The notes below the pieces were generated by a model. It saw only the letters and a list, made by a program, of their open reading frames with translations, had not been told where the DNA came from and ran no database searches. The translations under genes were made by a program, and so were the position numbers. A stretch of DNA of 64,000 bases from Robertmurraya sp. FSL R5-0851 (GTDB taxonomy: Bacteria > Bacillota > Bacilli > Bacillales > Cytobacillaceae), in assembly GCF_038002965.1 (NCBI RefSeq), contig NZ_JBBOOE010000001.1:1779001-1843000 (forward strand). Reading direction: 5' to 3'. The first letter of the stretch is position 1, and every line of letters begins with the position of its first letter. This document shows positions 1 to 7,850 of the stretch, piece after piece.

Positions 1-1
1 C

Positions 2-46
2 CATCCTCTAGAGCTAAGAAGATATTACCGCAAAATGGAGTACTAA
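2..46 (+). CDS. C-terminal end of a SIS-domain protein (partial, starts before window)
   Basis: The first bases, read from position 2, encode HPLELRRYYRKMEY followed by TAA at 44-46. The same kind of ending (NHPLTTRRYYKKVPF) is found in the next gene, which has a recognisable SIS phosphosugar-binding domain. This is typical of the C-terminus of FrlB/GlmS-like SIS proteins. I infer that a paralogous SIS gene lies upstream and ends here, 12 bases before the ATG of the next gene, so the two were probably co-transcribed. Only 14 residues are visible, so the function cannot be refined. Confidence 0.6.
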   Translation, partial: HPLELRRYYRKMEY

Positions 47-58
47 GGGGTGGAAAAC

Positions 59-699
59 ATGTTTAACTTTGACAGAGATAGATTTCTACGAATTCAAAAT
101 GGGGCGATCGGTTTAAAAGATGAATTAGACGTAGTGATAGATGAAGTAGTCACAAAAGGAATAAAAAATGTATTTTTTGTTGGTACAGGTGGAGCCGCTA
201 TCATAATGTATGCGGCAGAACATATCTTAAAGAATCGCTCAACCTTACCGGCTTTTACAGAAATATCCTCTGAATTAATGGTTACGAATCACCAGCATTT
301 AGGCGAACAATCTTTAGTTATTCTTCCGTCTTTATCAGGAACAATGAAAGAAACGGTGGAAGTGGCAAATTTTTGTAAGGAAAAGGGTGCCACCACTATT
401 TGCTTGGTAGGTCATGCGAATACAGCACTTACTGAAGTGACAGATTATTCGTTTGTTAACTTTGCAGAGGATGACACATCTTGTGAATCATTCTATCTTC
501 AATCTTTCCTCATTGCCTTTCGGCTAATGTATAAGAGACAGGAGTTGATTATCCACTCGATGGAATATCAGAGCCATTTAGACCGTTTGTATCGCCAATT
601 GTGTTGGCAACTTTACTAGAAAGAATAAGCTGTCATTTGGAAGAAGTCAGAAACCATCCTCTCACGACAAGAAGATACTATAAAAAAGTTCCTTTCTAA
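59..699 (+). pseudogene. SIS-domain (FrlB-like) sugar-phosphate deglycase/isomerase, internally deleted and frameshifted
   Basis: ATG at 59 sits 8 bases after AAGGGG; the GTG at 50 lies inside that ribosome binding site. The first ~160 residues form a SIS domain: glycine-rich VGTGGAA near residue 45, then LPSLSGTMKET, a sugar-phosphate binding loop. The frame stays open to 619 but its last ~25 residues look unrelated to the family. In another frame, 541-699 encodes a good family C-terminus (SEPFRPFVSPIVLATLLE to TTRRYYKKVPF, stop 697-699). FrlB-type proteins are about 330 residues with two SIS lobes; here the second lobe is missing and the frames do not match, so an out-of-frame internal deletion near 540 is the simplest reading. 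It probably once acted on fructosamine-6-phosphate or a similar amino-sugar phosphate beside its upstream paralogue. It is unlikely to be functional. Confidence 0.7.
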
Positions 700-705
700 T
701 TTTCC

Positions 706-745
706 AAAAACTGTAGACATCCCTTTGTGTCTACAGTTTTTTATT
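706..745 (+). terminator. Rho-independent terminator after the SIS genes
   Basis: Perfect 10-bp stem ACTGTAGACA (710-719) with TGTCTACAGT (728-737), 8-base loop, followed by a T-run. Confidence 0.9.
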
Positions 746-828
746 TTTCATATCTCTTTATCTTATCGAAAAATTCTGTTAAAATCACTTATTAAAGCTA
801 CAAAGTAAATAATGTAAGGGGTTAATCG

Positions 829-1719
829 ATGTTAAATTCAGATTTGGATACACGCTTAGAACCAAAAATTAAAGAATTATATCAGTTACATAAGGAACGA
901 TCGGCTAATATTGACTGGAGTTACCATGAGTTTATTCCGTGGGACAAGGCAATGTCCTTTAAGAGAGTGCCTTGGGATAAAAGCCAAGTGACTCTACCAG
1001 AAGCAGTTATTGTGGCGATTGAGACAGCATTGCTTACTGAAGTGAATTTGCCTTGGTATACATCTCATCTGGATTATACTTTTAAAAACTCTATGGAAGT
1101 AATTAATGATTTCGTTCGCACATGGACGGCAGAAGAAGACCAACACTCTAGTTTACTCGAAACCTATTTATTGGTGACTCGTAACGTGGATCCGAAACGA
1201 TTACATGAACTAAGAAAGCGAATGGTTGAAAGTGGTTGGTTCCCTGACTTCACTAACCCATTAGCAACGATGGCTTATACTTCTCTGCAAGAGTTAGCTA
1301 CTCTAGTGTTTTATAATAATGTCGCAAAAATTGCTAGTCCTCACGATAAAGATTTGGCAACCTTGCTAAGAAGATTAGCGAAAGACGAAGCTCTTCATTA
1401 TGCGTTCTATCGTGATACGGTGAAAGCACATCTGGAACTTGATCCTAATTTCCTTGTATTTTTCGAAGATGTCATTATCAATTTCTCTATGCCAGGTGCC
1501 GTTATGCCAGATTTTAATGAGAGAATGAAAACAATCGCGCTAGAAGCGAATTATGGTCCATTACAATATTTTGATCAAGTCTTAGATGTGGTTGTAACGT
1601 ATTGGGATATTGAAAACCTTCAGCCTACTACGGAAGAAGCGAAACAATCCCAAGCAAATATTATGAAATATCATGGGCGATTAAAGCGAATTAAAGAACG
1701 TCAATTAGCGAAAAAATAA
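829..1719 (+). CDS. Acyl-ACP desaturase (FA_desaturase_2 family, diiron)
   Basis: A 296-residue soluble protein resembling stearoyl-ACP desaturases and mycobacterial DesA proteins. The two diiron carboxylate-histidine motifs are visible: EEDQH near residue 103 and DEALH near residue 187, with an earlier glutamate-containing helix (IETALLTEVNLPWY). There are no membrane segments, which fits the soluble acyl-carrier-protein-dependent class rather than the membrane Des class. It would insert a double bond into an acyl chain carried on ACP, using O2 and a ferredoxin/flavodoxin-type donor that is not encoded nearby. AAGGGG precedes the ATG. A small Cys-rich protein gene follows after 27 bases, so the two probably form an operon ending in the hairpin at 2011. 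Confidence 0.88.
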   Translation: MLNSDLDTRLEPKIKELYQLHKERSANIDWSYHEFIPWDKAMSFKRVPWDKSQVTLPEAVIVAIETALLTEVNLPWYTSHLDYTFKNSMEVINDFVRTWTAEEDQHSSLLETYLLVTRNVDPKRLHELRKRMVESGWFPDFTNPLATMAYTSLQELATLVFYNNVAKIASPHDKDLATLLRRLAKDEALHYAFYRDTVKAHLELDPNFLVFFEDVIINFSMPGAVMPDFNERMKTIALEANYGPLQYFDQVLDVVVTYWDIENLQPTTEEAKQSQANIMKYHGRLKRIKERQLAKK

Positions 1720-1746
1720 TAGCAAGAGGTAAGGAAGGATAAAATA

Positions 1747-2001
1747 ATGACAACACAATGCGAGATATGTAAAAAAGAAACAAATAACAGAGTTAGTTAT
1801 TTAGAGTTAGAAACTTGGGAGTTTGAGTTTCTAAAGAAGGAGAAAAAAACCTTCTATTCAATCTGCTTCCCTTGCTTTGACCAACATACCAATCAATTTA
1901 TTGATAAAGAAACGGATCTAGAATTAAGAAAAAAACGTTTGTTATCCGTAAGTAAAGAAATTCAAGAAGAAATAGAAGAAATTCTTACGGTAGAAGTGTA
2001 A
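1747..2001 (+). CDS. Small CxxC...CxxC protein, hypothetical
   Basis: 84 residues with CEICKK at residues 5-10 and CFPC near residue 40: two CxxC pairs that could hold one zinc or a redox centre. The C-terminal half is strongly charged and probably helical (KEIQEEIEEIL). The start ATG follows AAGGAAGGATAAAATA with good spacing. Its position 27 bases after the desaturase gene and before a shared terminator suggests co-expression, perhaps a partner or quality-control factor, but this is context only. I do not recognise a named family. Confidence 0.65.
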   Translation: MTTQCEICKKETNNRVSYLELETWEFEFLKKEKKTFYSICFPCFDQHTNQFIDKETDLELRKKRLLSVSKEIQEEIEEILTVEV

Positions 2002-2010
2002 TAAACCTAA

Positions 2011-2039
2011 CCAGTTTCCATGACGAAACTGGTTTTTTT
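2011..2039 (+). terminator. Rho-independent terminator of the desaturase operon
   Basis: CCAGTTTC (2011-2018) pairs with GAAACTGG (2025-2032) and is followed by seven T residues. Confidence 0.93.
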
Positions 2040-2141
2040 GTGTTGTTTTTCCTCGTGAACAAAATGAACAAAATGATTAATAAGTTTTTAATGTTGTTTA
2101 AATGTATAATTCAAAAAATGTTCAAAAGTTTTGTAAAATTA

Positions 2142-2155
2142 AGAAAACGCTTACA
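2142..2155 (+). promoter_or_regulatory. cre box (CcpA site) upstream of tctC
   Basis: AGAAAACGCTTACA matches the Bacillus cre consensus TGWAARCGYTWNCA at 13 of 14 positions. It lies directly in front of the tctC ribosome binding site (AAAGGGGG, 2155-2162), so bound CcpA-HPr(Ser-P) would block transcript elongation or a promoter just upstream. This fits glucose repression of carboxylate uptake. Confidence 0.75.
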
Positions 2156-2169
2156 AAGGGGGATTCAAA

Positions 2170-3201
2170 ATGTTTTCTTTTAAAAAAATATCAGCTTGTT
2201 TTTGTGCAGGAGTATTAGCGCTAAGCCTTGGTGCATGCAGTAGTGGTGAACAAACAGCAGGATCTGACAATAAGGAAAAGAGCTCAGGGTACCCTACAAA
2301 AGCTATTTCAGTAGTAGCACCATCAGGAGCAGGTGGTGGATGGGACTTAACGGCCCGCTCGTTAACGAAGGTGTTAGCAGCGACAAAGATTGTCGAACAA
2401 CCGTTAACGGTAGAAAATAAGCCGGGTGGAGGCGGTGCTGTTTTTATGGCTGAATACGCTACCCAACAAGTTGAAAATAATGACATGCTATTTGTTAATT
2501 CTCCACCGATTATTATTAATAATTTGAAAAAAGAAGGAAATAGTCCATTCGGTTACAAAAATACAACACCTCTCGCACAATTAACGAAGGATTATGGAGC
2601 GATTGTTGTAAAAGCAGATTCAAAGTTTACAGACTTAACATCCGTTTTGGAAGAGGTAAAAAAGGATCCTAGTAAACTAACATTTGCAGGCGGTTCTGCA
2701 CCAGGCTCCATGGATCACTTAATTTCTATTCTTCCCGCTTATAAATATGGTGTGGATCCGACAAAAGTAAAGTACGTGTCCTATGATGGCGGGGGAGAAG
2801 CGATCACGGCATTGCTTGGTGGAAATGCAGATGTAATTGGGACGGACGCTTCTAGTGTGAAGGAATTTTTAAGATCAGGTGATGTTCGAGTGTTAGCTGT
2901 TACTTCAACCGAGCGTATTGGCGGTGATTTCAAGGATGTGCCGACAGCGATTGAACAAGGAGTCGAAGCTGAGTTTACTATTTGGCGTGGGGTATTTGGT
3001 CCTGAAAAGATGTCAGAGGAAGCAAAAGCGTATTGGGAGTCAACTTTAGAAAAACTTGTAAATTCTCCAGAGTGGGAGAAGGAAGTAGAAACACAAGGCT
3101 GGGAAATGGAATATAAAAACACCTCAGATTTTACAAAGTTCTTAGAAGAACAGGAAACACAGGTTCAACAATTGTTAACGGCTTTAGGCATGGAGAAATA
3201 A
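2170..3201 (+). CDS. tctC: Tripartite tricarboxylate transporter, extracytoplasmic substrate-binding lipoprotein
   Basis: 343 residues. N-terminal lipoprotein signal with lipobox SLGAC and the acceptor cysteine near residue 23. The mature part has the TctC/Bug-family pattern: the early VVAPSGAGGGWDLTAR loop, ENKPGGGGAV, a Gly/Ser-rich loop GGSAPGSMDH, and a conserved AD-T region near the C-terminus. It would bind a citrate-like or other carboxylate outside the membrane and deliver it to TctA/TctB. It is the first gene of tctC-tctB-tctA, separated from tctB by a strong hairpin with a T-run that would make binding protein more abundant than permease. Carbon-catabolite control is suggested by the cre box at 2142. 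The substrate cannot be read from sequence. Confidence 0.93.
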   Translation: MFSFKKISACFCAGVLALSLGACSSGEQTAGSDNKEKSSGYPTKAISVVAPSGAGGGWDLTARSLTKVLAATKIVEQPLTVENKPGGGGAVFMAEYATQQVENNDMLFVNSPPIIINNLKKEGNSPFGYKNTTPLAQLTKDYGAIVVKADSKFTDLTSVLEEVKKDPSKLTFAGGSAPGSMDHLISILPAYKYGVDPTKVKYVSYDGGGEAITALLGGNADVIGTDASSVKEFLRSGDVRVLAVTSTERIGGDFKDVPTAIEQGVEAEFTIWRGVFGPEKMSEEAKAYWESTLEKLVNSPEWEKEVETQGWEMEYKNTSDFTKFLEEQETQVQQLLTALGMEK

Positions 3202-3206
3202 ATGGA

Positions 3207-3248
3207 TTTAGGGGAGGAGTTGTCCTTCTCCCCCTAATTTTTTTTGAA
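3207..3248 (+). terminator. Intra-operon terminator/attenuating hairpin between tctC and tctB
   Basis: TTAGGGG and CCCCTAA arms flank a shorter inner stem and are followed by eight T residues. Partial termination here would set the binding protein in excess over the permease. Confidence 0.8.
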
Positions 3249-3260
3249 AGGGGAGTACAA

Positions 3261-3713
3261 ATGGATATTAAGTTCGATCGTATTGCATCTGTGCTGTTTC
3301 TCGCAATTGGAGTTTTGTTTATTATCGGTAGCCGAAATCTCGCTAGCACTTCGTATGGAAGTTCTGTAGGGCCAGATATTTTCCCTTCCATTCTCGGTGC
3401 CTTACTTGTCCTTTTAAGTATTCGTTTATTTTACGAAACTTTTGTGAAGATGGGTCATCACGGTGAAAAGGAGAAACTCCAATACAAGCCATTTCTTATC
3501 ATCTTTGTTGCTACTCTTTTTTATATTTTGACATTAGAAACCATTGGGTACGTCATTACCACTTTTATCTTTTTATTTGTTTGTTTTCAGACAATGGAAC
3601 GTACAAAATGGGTGAAGTCCCTCATCATTTCTGCTTGTTTTTCAGGCGTTGTGTATTTTTCATATGTACAAGTGTTAAAGGGAACTCTTCCTGGCTGGCC
3701 AATTTGGTTTTAG
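3261..3713 (+). CDS. tctB: Tripartite tricarboxylate transporter, small membrane subunit
   Basis: 150 residues, about four membrane segments (near residues 8-25, 38-55, 75-95 and 120-140), the size and topology of TctB/DUF1468 proteins. The IGSRNLASTSYGSSVGPDIFP stretch after the first helix carries the family's Gly-Pro-x-x-FP motif. The start follows GAAAGGGGAGTACAAATG. It is the small permease subunit acting with TctA, 32 bases upstream of tctA in the same operon. Confidence 0.88.
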   Translation: MDIKFDRIASVLFLAIGVLFIIGSRNLASTSYGSSVGPDIFPSILGALLVLLSIRLFYETFVKMGHHGEKEKLQYKPFLIIFVATLFYILTLETIGYVITTFIFLFVCFQTMERTKWVKSLIISACFSGVVYFSYVQVLKGTLPGWPIWF

Positions 3714-3745
3714 CTTGAAAGGGTTGTAGAGAGGAGAAGGGAAGT

Positions 3746-5272
3746 ATGGACACACTTGATTATTTATTTCAAGGTTTCGGAACGGCGCTAATCTGGTATA
3801 ATATCGCGTTTGCTTTTGTTGGAGTGTTAATCGGTACAGCTGTTGGTGTGCTGCCTGGCATTGGTCCGATGAGTGGGGTAGCACTGCTGATTCCAGTCAC
3901 TGCATCCATTACGGGTGGACTTCCTCCGGAGCAAGCAGCTACAAGTGCAATCATTCTGCTTGCTGGGGTATATTATGGAGCGATGTATGGTGGTTCAACC
4001 ACTTCCATTCTATTAAATACACCAGGGGAATCATCATCGGTTGTGACAACCTTGGATGGGTATCAAATGGCGAAAAAGGGGAGGGCGGGAAGTGCGTTAT
4101 CGATTGCAGCGATCGGTTCTTTTGTTGCTGGTATCGTGACTCTTGTTGCACTCATTATGTTGGCCAAACCATTGTCAGCAGTTGCTCTCAAGTTCGGTCC
4201 TGCAGAATATTTTTCTCTCATGTTATTAGGTCTAGGGGCTGTTAGTGGTTTAGCAGGAAAATCTGTTACGAAGGCATTGATTATGACCATTTGCGGGTTA
4301 CTGCTTGGGACGATTGGTATTGATAGTGTCTCAGGTATTGCTAGATTTACGTTTGATGTTCCTTGGCTCTACCAGGGAATTGAATTTTTAACGATAGCAG
4401 TTGGATTGTTTGCTCTTGGTGAAGTTTTCAAGACCATCTTAGAAAAAGAAGAAGATGAGGTAAATATTGCAAAAATTAATAATTTACTTCCTTCCAAGGA
4501 TGAATTCAAGGAATCTGCTGGACCGATTGCTAGAGGTTCGATACTAGGTTTTTTTGTAGGAATATTACCAGGTGCTGGTGCGACACTCGCTTCCTTCTTT
4601 TCTTATATTCTAGAAAAAAAGATTTCTAAGAACCCTTCCAAATTCGGTACCGGATCCATTGCAGGGGTTGCAGCGCCGGAGTCTGCAAATAATGCAGCAT
4701 CGGGTGGTGCAATGATTCCGTTATTAACGCTTGGTATTCCAGGTTCAGGCACCACAGCGATATTAATGGGTGCACTGATGATGTATAACGTCCAACCAGG
4801 GCCGTTATTGTTTGAAGATCACCCACAGGTAGCCTGGGGACTGATTGCTAGTATGTTTATCGGGAATATCATGCTTTTAGTTTTAAATCTTCCATTGGTA
4901 AAAGTGTTTGCGAAAATAATTCAAACACCTAAGCAATTCTTAATTCCTATTATTATCGCTATCTCCATTTTTGGTGTGTATGCGGTTCAAGTTTCCACAT
5001 ATGATTTATTGTTGTTACTAGGTTGTGGGATTCTTGGATACTTTTTAAGCAAGAATGATTATCCGATCGCACCCATAGTACTAGGGTTGGTATTAGGACC
5101 GATGGTTGAAAATAACCTTCGAAGAGCACTAACGATTTCTAATGGAGATTTCAGTGTATTTTTGACAAGGCCGGTTTCCCTAGCTTTTCTACTCATTACA
5201 CTCCTTTGGCTAATCATTCCTTTCCTAATGAAAAGAAGAGGGAAAGAAGTTATTATTAACGTGGAAGGATAA
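3746..5272 (+). CDS. tctA: Tripartite tricarboxylate transporter, large permease subunit
   Basis: 508 residues with about 11-12 membrane segments. TctA family hallmarks are present: GVLPGIGPMSGVALLIPVT near residue 33, YGAMYGGSTTSILLNTPGE near residue 76, and the second inverted copy GILPGAGATLASF followed by PESANNAASGGAMIPLLTLGIPGSG. It is the channel-forming subunit that drives uptake with a cation gradient. Ribosome binding site GAGAGGAGAAGGG. The operon ends in a clear terminator, then a sensor kinase and response regulator follow in the same direction. Confidence 0.95.
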   Translation: MDTLDYLFQGFGTALIWYNIAFAFVGVLIGTAVGVLPGIGPMSGVALLIPVTASITGGLPPEQAATSAIILLAGVYYGAMYGGSTTSILLNTPGESSSVVTTLDGYQMAKKGRAGSALSIAAIGSFVAGIVTLVALIMLAKPLSAVALKFGPAEYFSLMLLGLGAVSGLAGKSVTKALIMTICGLLLGTIGIDSVSGIARFTFDVPWLYQGIEFLTIAVGLFALGEVFKTILEKEEDEVNIAKINNLLPSKDEFKESAGPIARGSILGFFVGILPGAGATLASFFSYILEKKISKNPSKFGTGSIAGVAAPESANNAASGGAMIPLLTLGIPGSGTTAILMGALMMYNVQPGPLLFEDHPQVAWGLIASMFIGNIMLLVLNLPLVKVFAKIIQTPKQFLIPIIIAISIFGVYAVQVSTYDLLLLLGCGILGYFLSKNDYPIAPIVLGLVLGPMVENNLRRALTISNGDFSVFLTRPVSLAFLLITLLWLIIPFLMKRRGKEVIINVEG

Positions 5273-5290
5273 TTTATTTGAAATAGTTCG

Positions 5291-5319
5291 AAAACTCCTT
5301 TTCATAAGGAGTTTTTTTA
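5291..5319 (+). terminator. Rho-independent terminator after tctA
   Basis: AAAACTCCTT (5291-5300) pairs with AAGGAGTTTT (5306-5315) followed by more T residues. Confidence 0.92.
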
Positions 5320-5344
5320 CTATAATGAGAATAGAGGTGTTTGG

Positions 5345-6937
5345 ATGCGTTTACATACAAAGTTAATGCTCGGAATTTTTATTGTCATAGTTGTGATTGG
5401 AGGCATATTTGGGTACACCTTTAAACAAATCATGGAATCAAATCTGAAAAATGAAATGGGCTCTAAAGCGTTATCAGTGGCTCAAACTGTTGCAAATATA
5501 CCAGAAATTCAAGAAGCCTTTGAGACAAAAGATCCGGCTACTATTATACAGCCCATTGCAGAAAAAATCCGAAAGCAAGTGGTGGCAGAATTTATTGTAA
5601 TTGGGAACTTAGATGAAATTAGATATTCCCATCCGAACCCTATTCGTTTAGGGCAGAAAATGGTTGGAGGAGATAATAGCCGTGTTTTTAAAGGGGAATC
5701 AATTATCTCAGAGTCAACGGGGACATTAGGACCTTCACTCAGGGGAAAAACTCCTATTTTTCATAATGGAGAAGTCATTGGTGTAGTATCAGTTGGGTAT
5801 CTCCAGACGGATATAGAGTTGAAGGTGGCAAAAATACAGAAAAAAATATTTGTGGTTACCTTTCTGATATTAATAGGGGGACTACTAGCGGCTCTTTTAA
5901 TCTCTTTAAATATTAAAAAAGCTATGTTTGGATTAGAACCAAAAGAAATCGCCTGGATGTATCAGGAGAAACATGCCATTTTAGAATCAATTCATGAAGG
6001 AATTATAGCAATAGGTACAGATGGCAGGATCACAGTTGTAAATGAAACCGCTCATAAAATTTTACGAGTACCCAATGAGGTCTTACTTCGGGGGAAGAGA
6101 ATTGAAGAGGTGTTAGAGAACACAAAGCTTCTAAGTGTGGTTCAGACAGGGAAGGCGGAATATGATCAGGAAATGATGATATTTGATTCGGTCTATTTGG
6201 CAAATCGAATTCCTATTCATAATAAAAAAGGGAACGTTATTGGAGCGGTTGCTAGTTTGCGGAACAAGTCTGAACTAGCACATTTACTACAGGAATTATC
6301 CCATGTAAAGGCTTATGCAGAGGGATTACGAGCACAAACACATGAGTACTCGAACCGTCTTTATACTTTGTTAGGGCTAATACAGTTAGGGTCATATAAG
6401 GAAGCAATTGATTTTATTTCACATGAAGTAGATGTTGCTCAAGGGTTCGTTCAATTTCTGATGAAAGAAATTCCTGACCCTATACTTGCTGGATTTATCC
6501 TTGGGAAAACAAGCTTGGCGAGTGAATGGAAAGTGAATTTCCTTGTTGATAGAGAAAGTAGCTTTAAAGATATTCCTGTTGAGATGAATCGAGATTCGCT
6601 AGTTACGATTATTGGGAACTTAATCAACAATGCTTTTGAAGCAGTAAGGGATAATGAAAAAGGAGAAAAAAATGTAACCCTGTTTCTAACCGATCTTGGG
6701 AAAGATCTAATTATTGAAGTCGAAGACAACGGAAATGGTATTGAAAGCAGCAAAAGTGATTTGATTTTTCGTGAAGGGTATTCAACCAAGAACAAAAAGA
6801 GTAATGCGGGTATCGGTCTTAGTCTCATTCATAGGGAAATGGAAGCACTTGGTGGAACCATTACTTATTCATCTCAAATAGGAGAGGGTACGATTTTTAC
6901 CGTTGCGATACCGAAAAACAGGGGGAGTGAGAAATGA
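5345..6937 (+). CDS. CitA/DcuS-type sensor histidine kinase for carboxylates
   Basis: 530 residues. A first membrane helix lies near residues 8-28 and a second near 168-192; they enclose an extracytoplasmic PAS-like/Cache sensor domain with the SHPNP and TGTLGPSLRGKTPI stretches typical of CitA/DcuS/DctS. A cytoplasmic PAS domain follows near residue 215. The phospho-acceptor region THEYSNRLYTLLGL (near 335) has the unusual H-E-Y-x-N-x-L form of this family. The ATPase has N-box NLINNAFEAV, DNGNGI and AGIGLSL. It overlaps its response regulator by 4 bases (ATGA). Placed just after tctCBA, it probably senses the same carboxylate and controls the transporter. Confidence 0.92.
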   Translation: MRLHTKLMLGIFIVIVVIGGIFGYTFKQIMESNLKNEMGSKALSVAQTVANIPEIQEAFETKDPATIIQPIAEKIRKQVVAEFIVIGNLDEIRYSHPNPIRLGQKMVGGDNSRVFKGESIISESTGTLGPSLRGKTPIFHNGEVIGVVSVGYLQTDIELKVAKIQKKIFVVTFLILIGGLLAALLISLNIKKAMFGLEPKEIAWMYQEKHAILESIHEGIIAIGTDGRITVVNETAHKILRVPNEVLLRGKRIEEVLENTKLLSVVQTGKAEYDQEMMIFDSVYLANRIPIHNKKGNVIGAVASLRNKSELAHLLQELSHVKAYAEGLRAQTHEYSNRLYTLLGLIQLGSYKEAIDFISHEVDVAQGFVQFLMKEIPDPILAGFILGKTSLASEWKVNFLVDRESSFKDIPVEMNRDSLVTIIGNLINNAFEAVRDNEKGEKNVTLFLTDLGKDLIIEVEDNGNGIESSKSDLIFREGYSTKNKKSNAGIGLSLIHREMEALGGTITYSSQIGEGTIFTVAIPKNRGSEK

Positions 6938-7641
6938 GGAACCGTGAGATCGAAGTGTTAATTGTCGAAGATGATCGTAGAATTGCTGAGATACAGCAGC
7001 GGTATATAGAACAAATTCAAGGGTTTCAGGTCGTAGGGATTGCTGCAAGTTATATAGAAGCGAGAACATTGATTGATATTTTGAAGCCAGATTTACTCCT
7101 GTTAGATGTTTATTTTCCAGATATGAATGGATTGGACTTGCTGAAAGAAACGAAACAGCTTGAAAAGCACACAGATGTGATCATGATTACCGCGACAAAA
7201 GAGTTAGATAAAGTGCAAGAGGCAATTAGTATTGGTGTGTTCGATTATATGATTAAACCTGTCGTCTTTGATCGTTTTAAACAGGCGTTGCAACGATATC
7301 AAGATTTCCACAATAAACTACTTTTGTTAGGAAAAGAAAATACGCTTATTACACAGCAGGAGGTTGACAGTCTATTACGGAAAGAAGTAGAAGTAACAAG
7401 TAACAATGATCGCTCGTATTTGCCAAAGGGAATCGACCCATTAACCCTTGAAAAAGTACTTGAAGTATTAGGAAAAGTAGGAGTGGGACTAACAGCAGAA
7501 AGCGTGGCAAAAGAAATTGGAGTTAGTAGAACCACAGCCCGCCGTTATTTAGAGCATCTAGTATCAGTAGAAAGAATTGAAGCTGATTTAGCCTACGGAA
7601 CAGTGGGTCGTCCTGAACGAGTGTATATTGTAGAGAGATAG
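6934..7641 (+). CDS. CitB/DcuR-type response regulator
   Basis: 235 residues. The receiver domain has EDDRR near residue 12, phospho-acceptor Asp in LLLLDVYFPDMNG near 57, and KP near 112. The C-terminal part carries a helix-turn-helix (LTAESVAKEIGVSRTTARRYLEHL, near residue 185), as in CitB/CitT/DcuR/MalR regulators. The start codon overlaps the kinase stop codon, so translation is coupled. The probable target is the tct operon just upstream, although no direct-repeat operator was identified with confidence. Confidence 0.92.
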   Translation: MRNREIEVLIVEDDRRIAEIQQRYIEQIQGFQVVGIAASYIEARTLIDILKPDLLLLDVYFPDMNGLDLLKETKQLEKHTDVIMITATKELDKVQEAISIGVFDYMIKPVVFDRFKQALQRYQDFHNKLLLLGKENTLITQQEVDSLLRKEVEVTSNNDRSYLPKGIDPLTLEKVLEVLGKVGVGLTAESVAKEIGVSRTTARRYLEHLVSVERIEADLAYGTVGRPERVYIVER

Positions 7642-7654
7642 ATTGATATGAACC

Positions 7655-7683
7655 CTCTTCCTAAAATGGGAAGAGTTTATTTA
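7655..7683 (+). terminator. Weak Rho-independent terminator after the two-component operon
   Basis: CTCTTCC (7655-7661) pairs with GGAAGAG (7669-7675), followed by TTTATTTAT. Confidence 0.6.
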
Positions 7684-7850
7684 TGGGCAGGAGAGACTTA
7701 TGGACTAGTAGTTTAATAATATATCCATGGTGAATAGCGGAATTTGTCGAACAATTTCCTTCGTATATCGAACTAAATTCCCTGTTTGTTATCCGAATAT
7801 TCTGTTATGTTAACTTGGTAGTCTATTATATACATAGAAGGGATGATTTT

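Noticed and set aside
2151..2486. 111-codon minus-strand frame over tctC
   Set aside because: Antisense shadow of a well-supported gene, Pro/Thr-rich, no ribosome binding site or homology.
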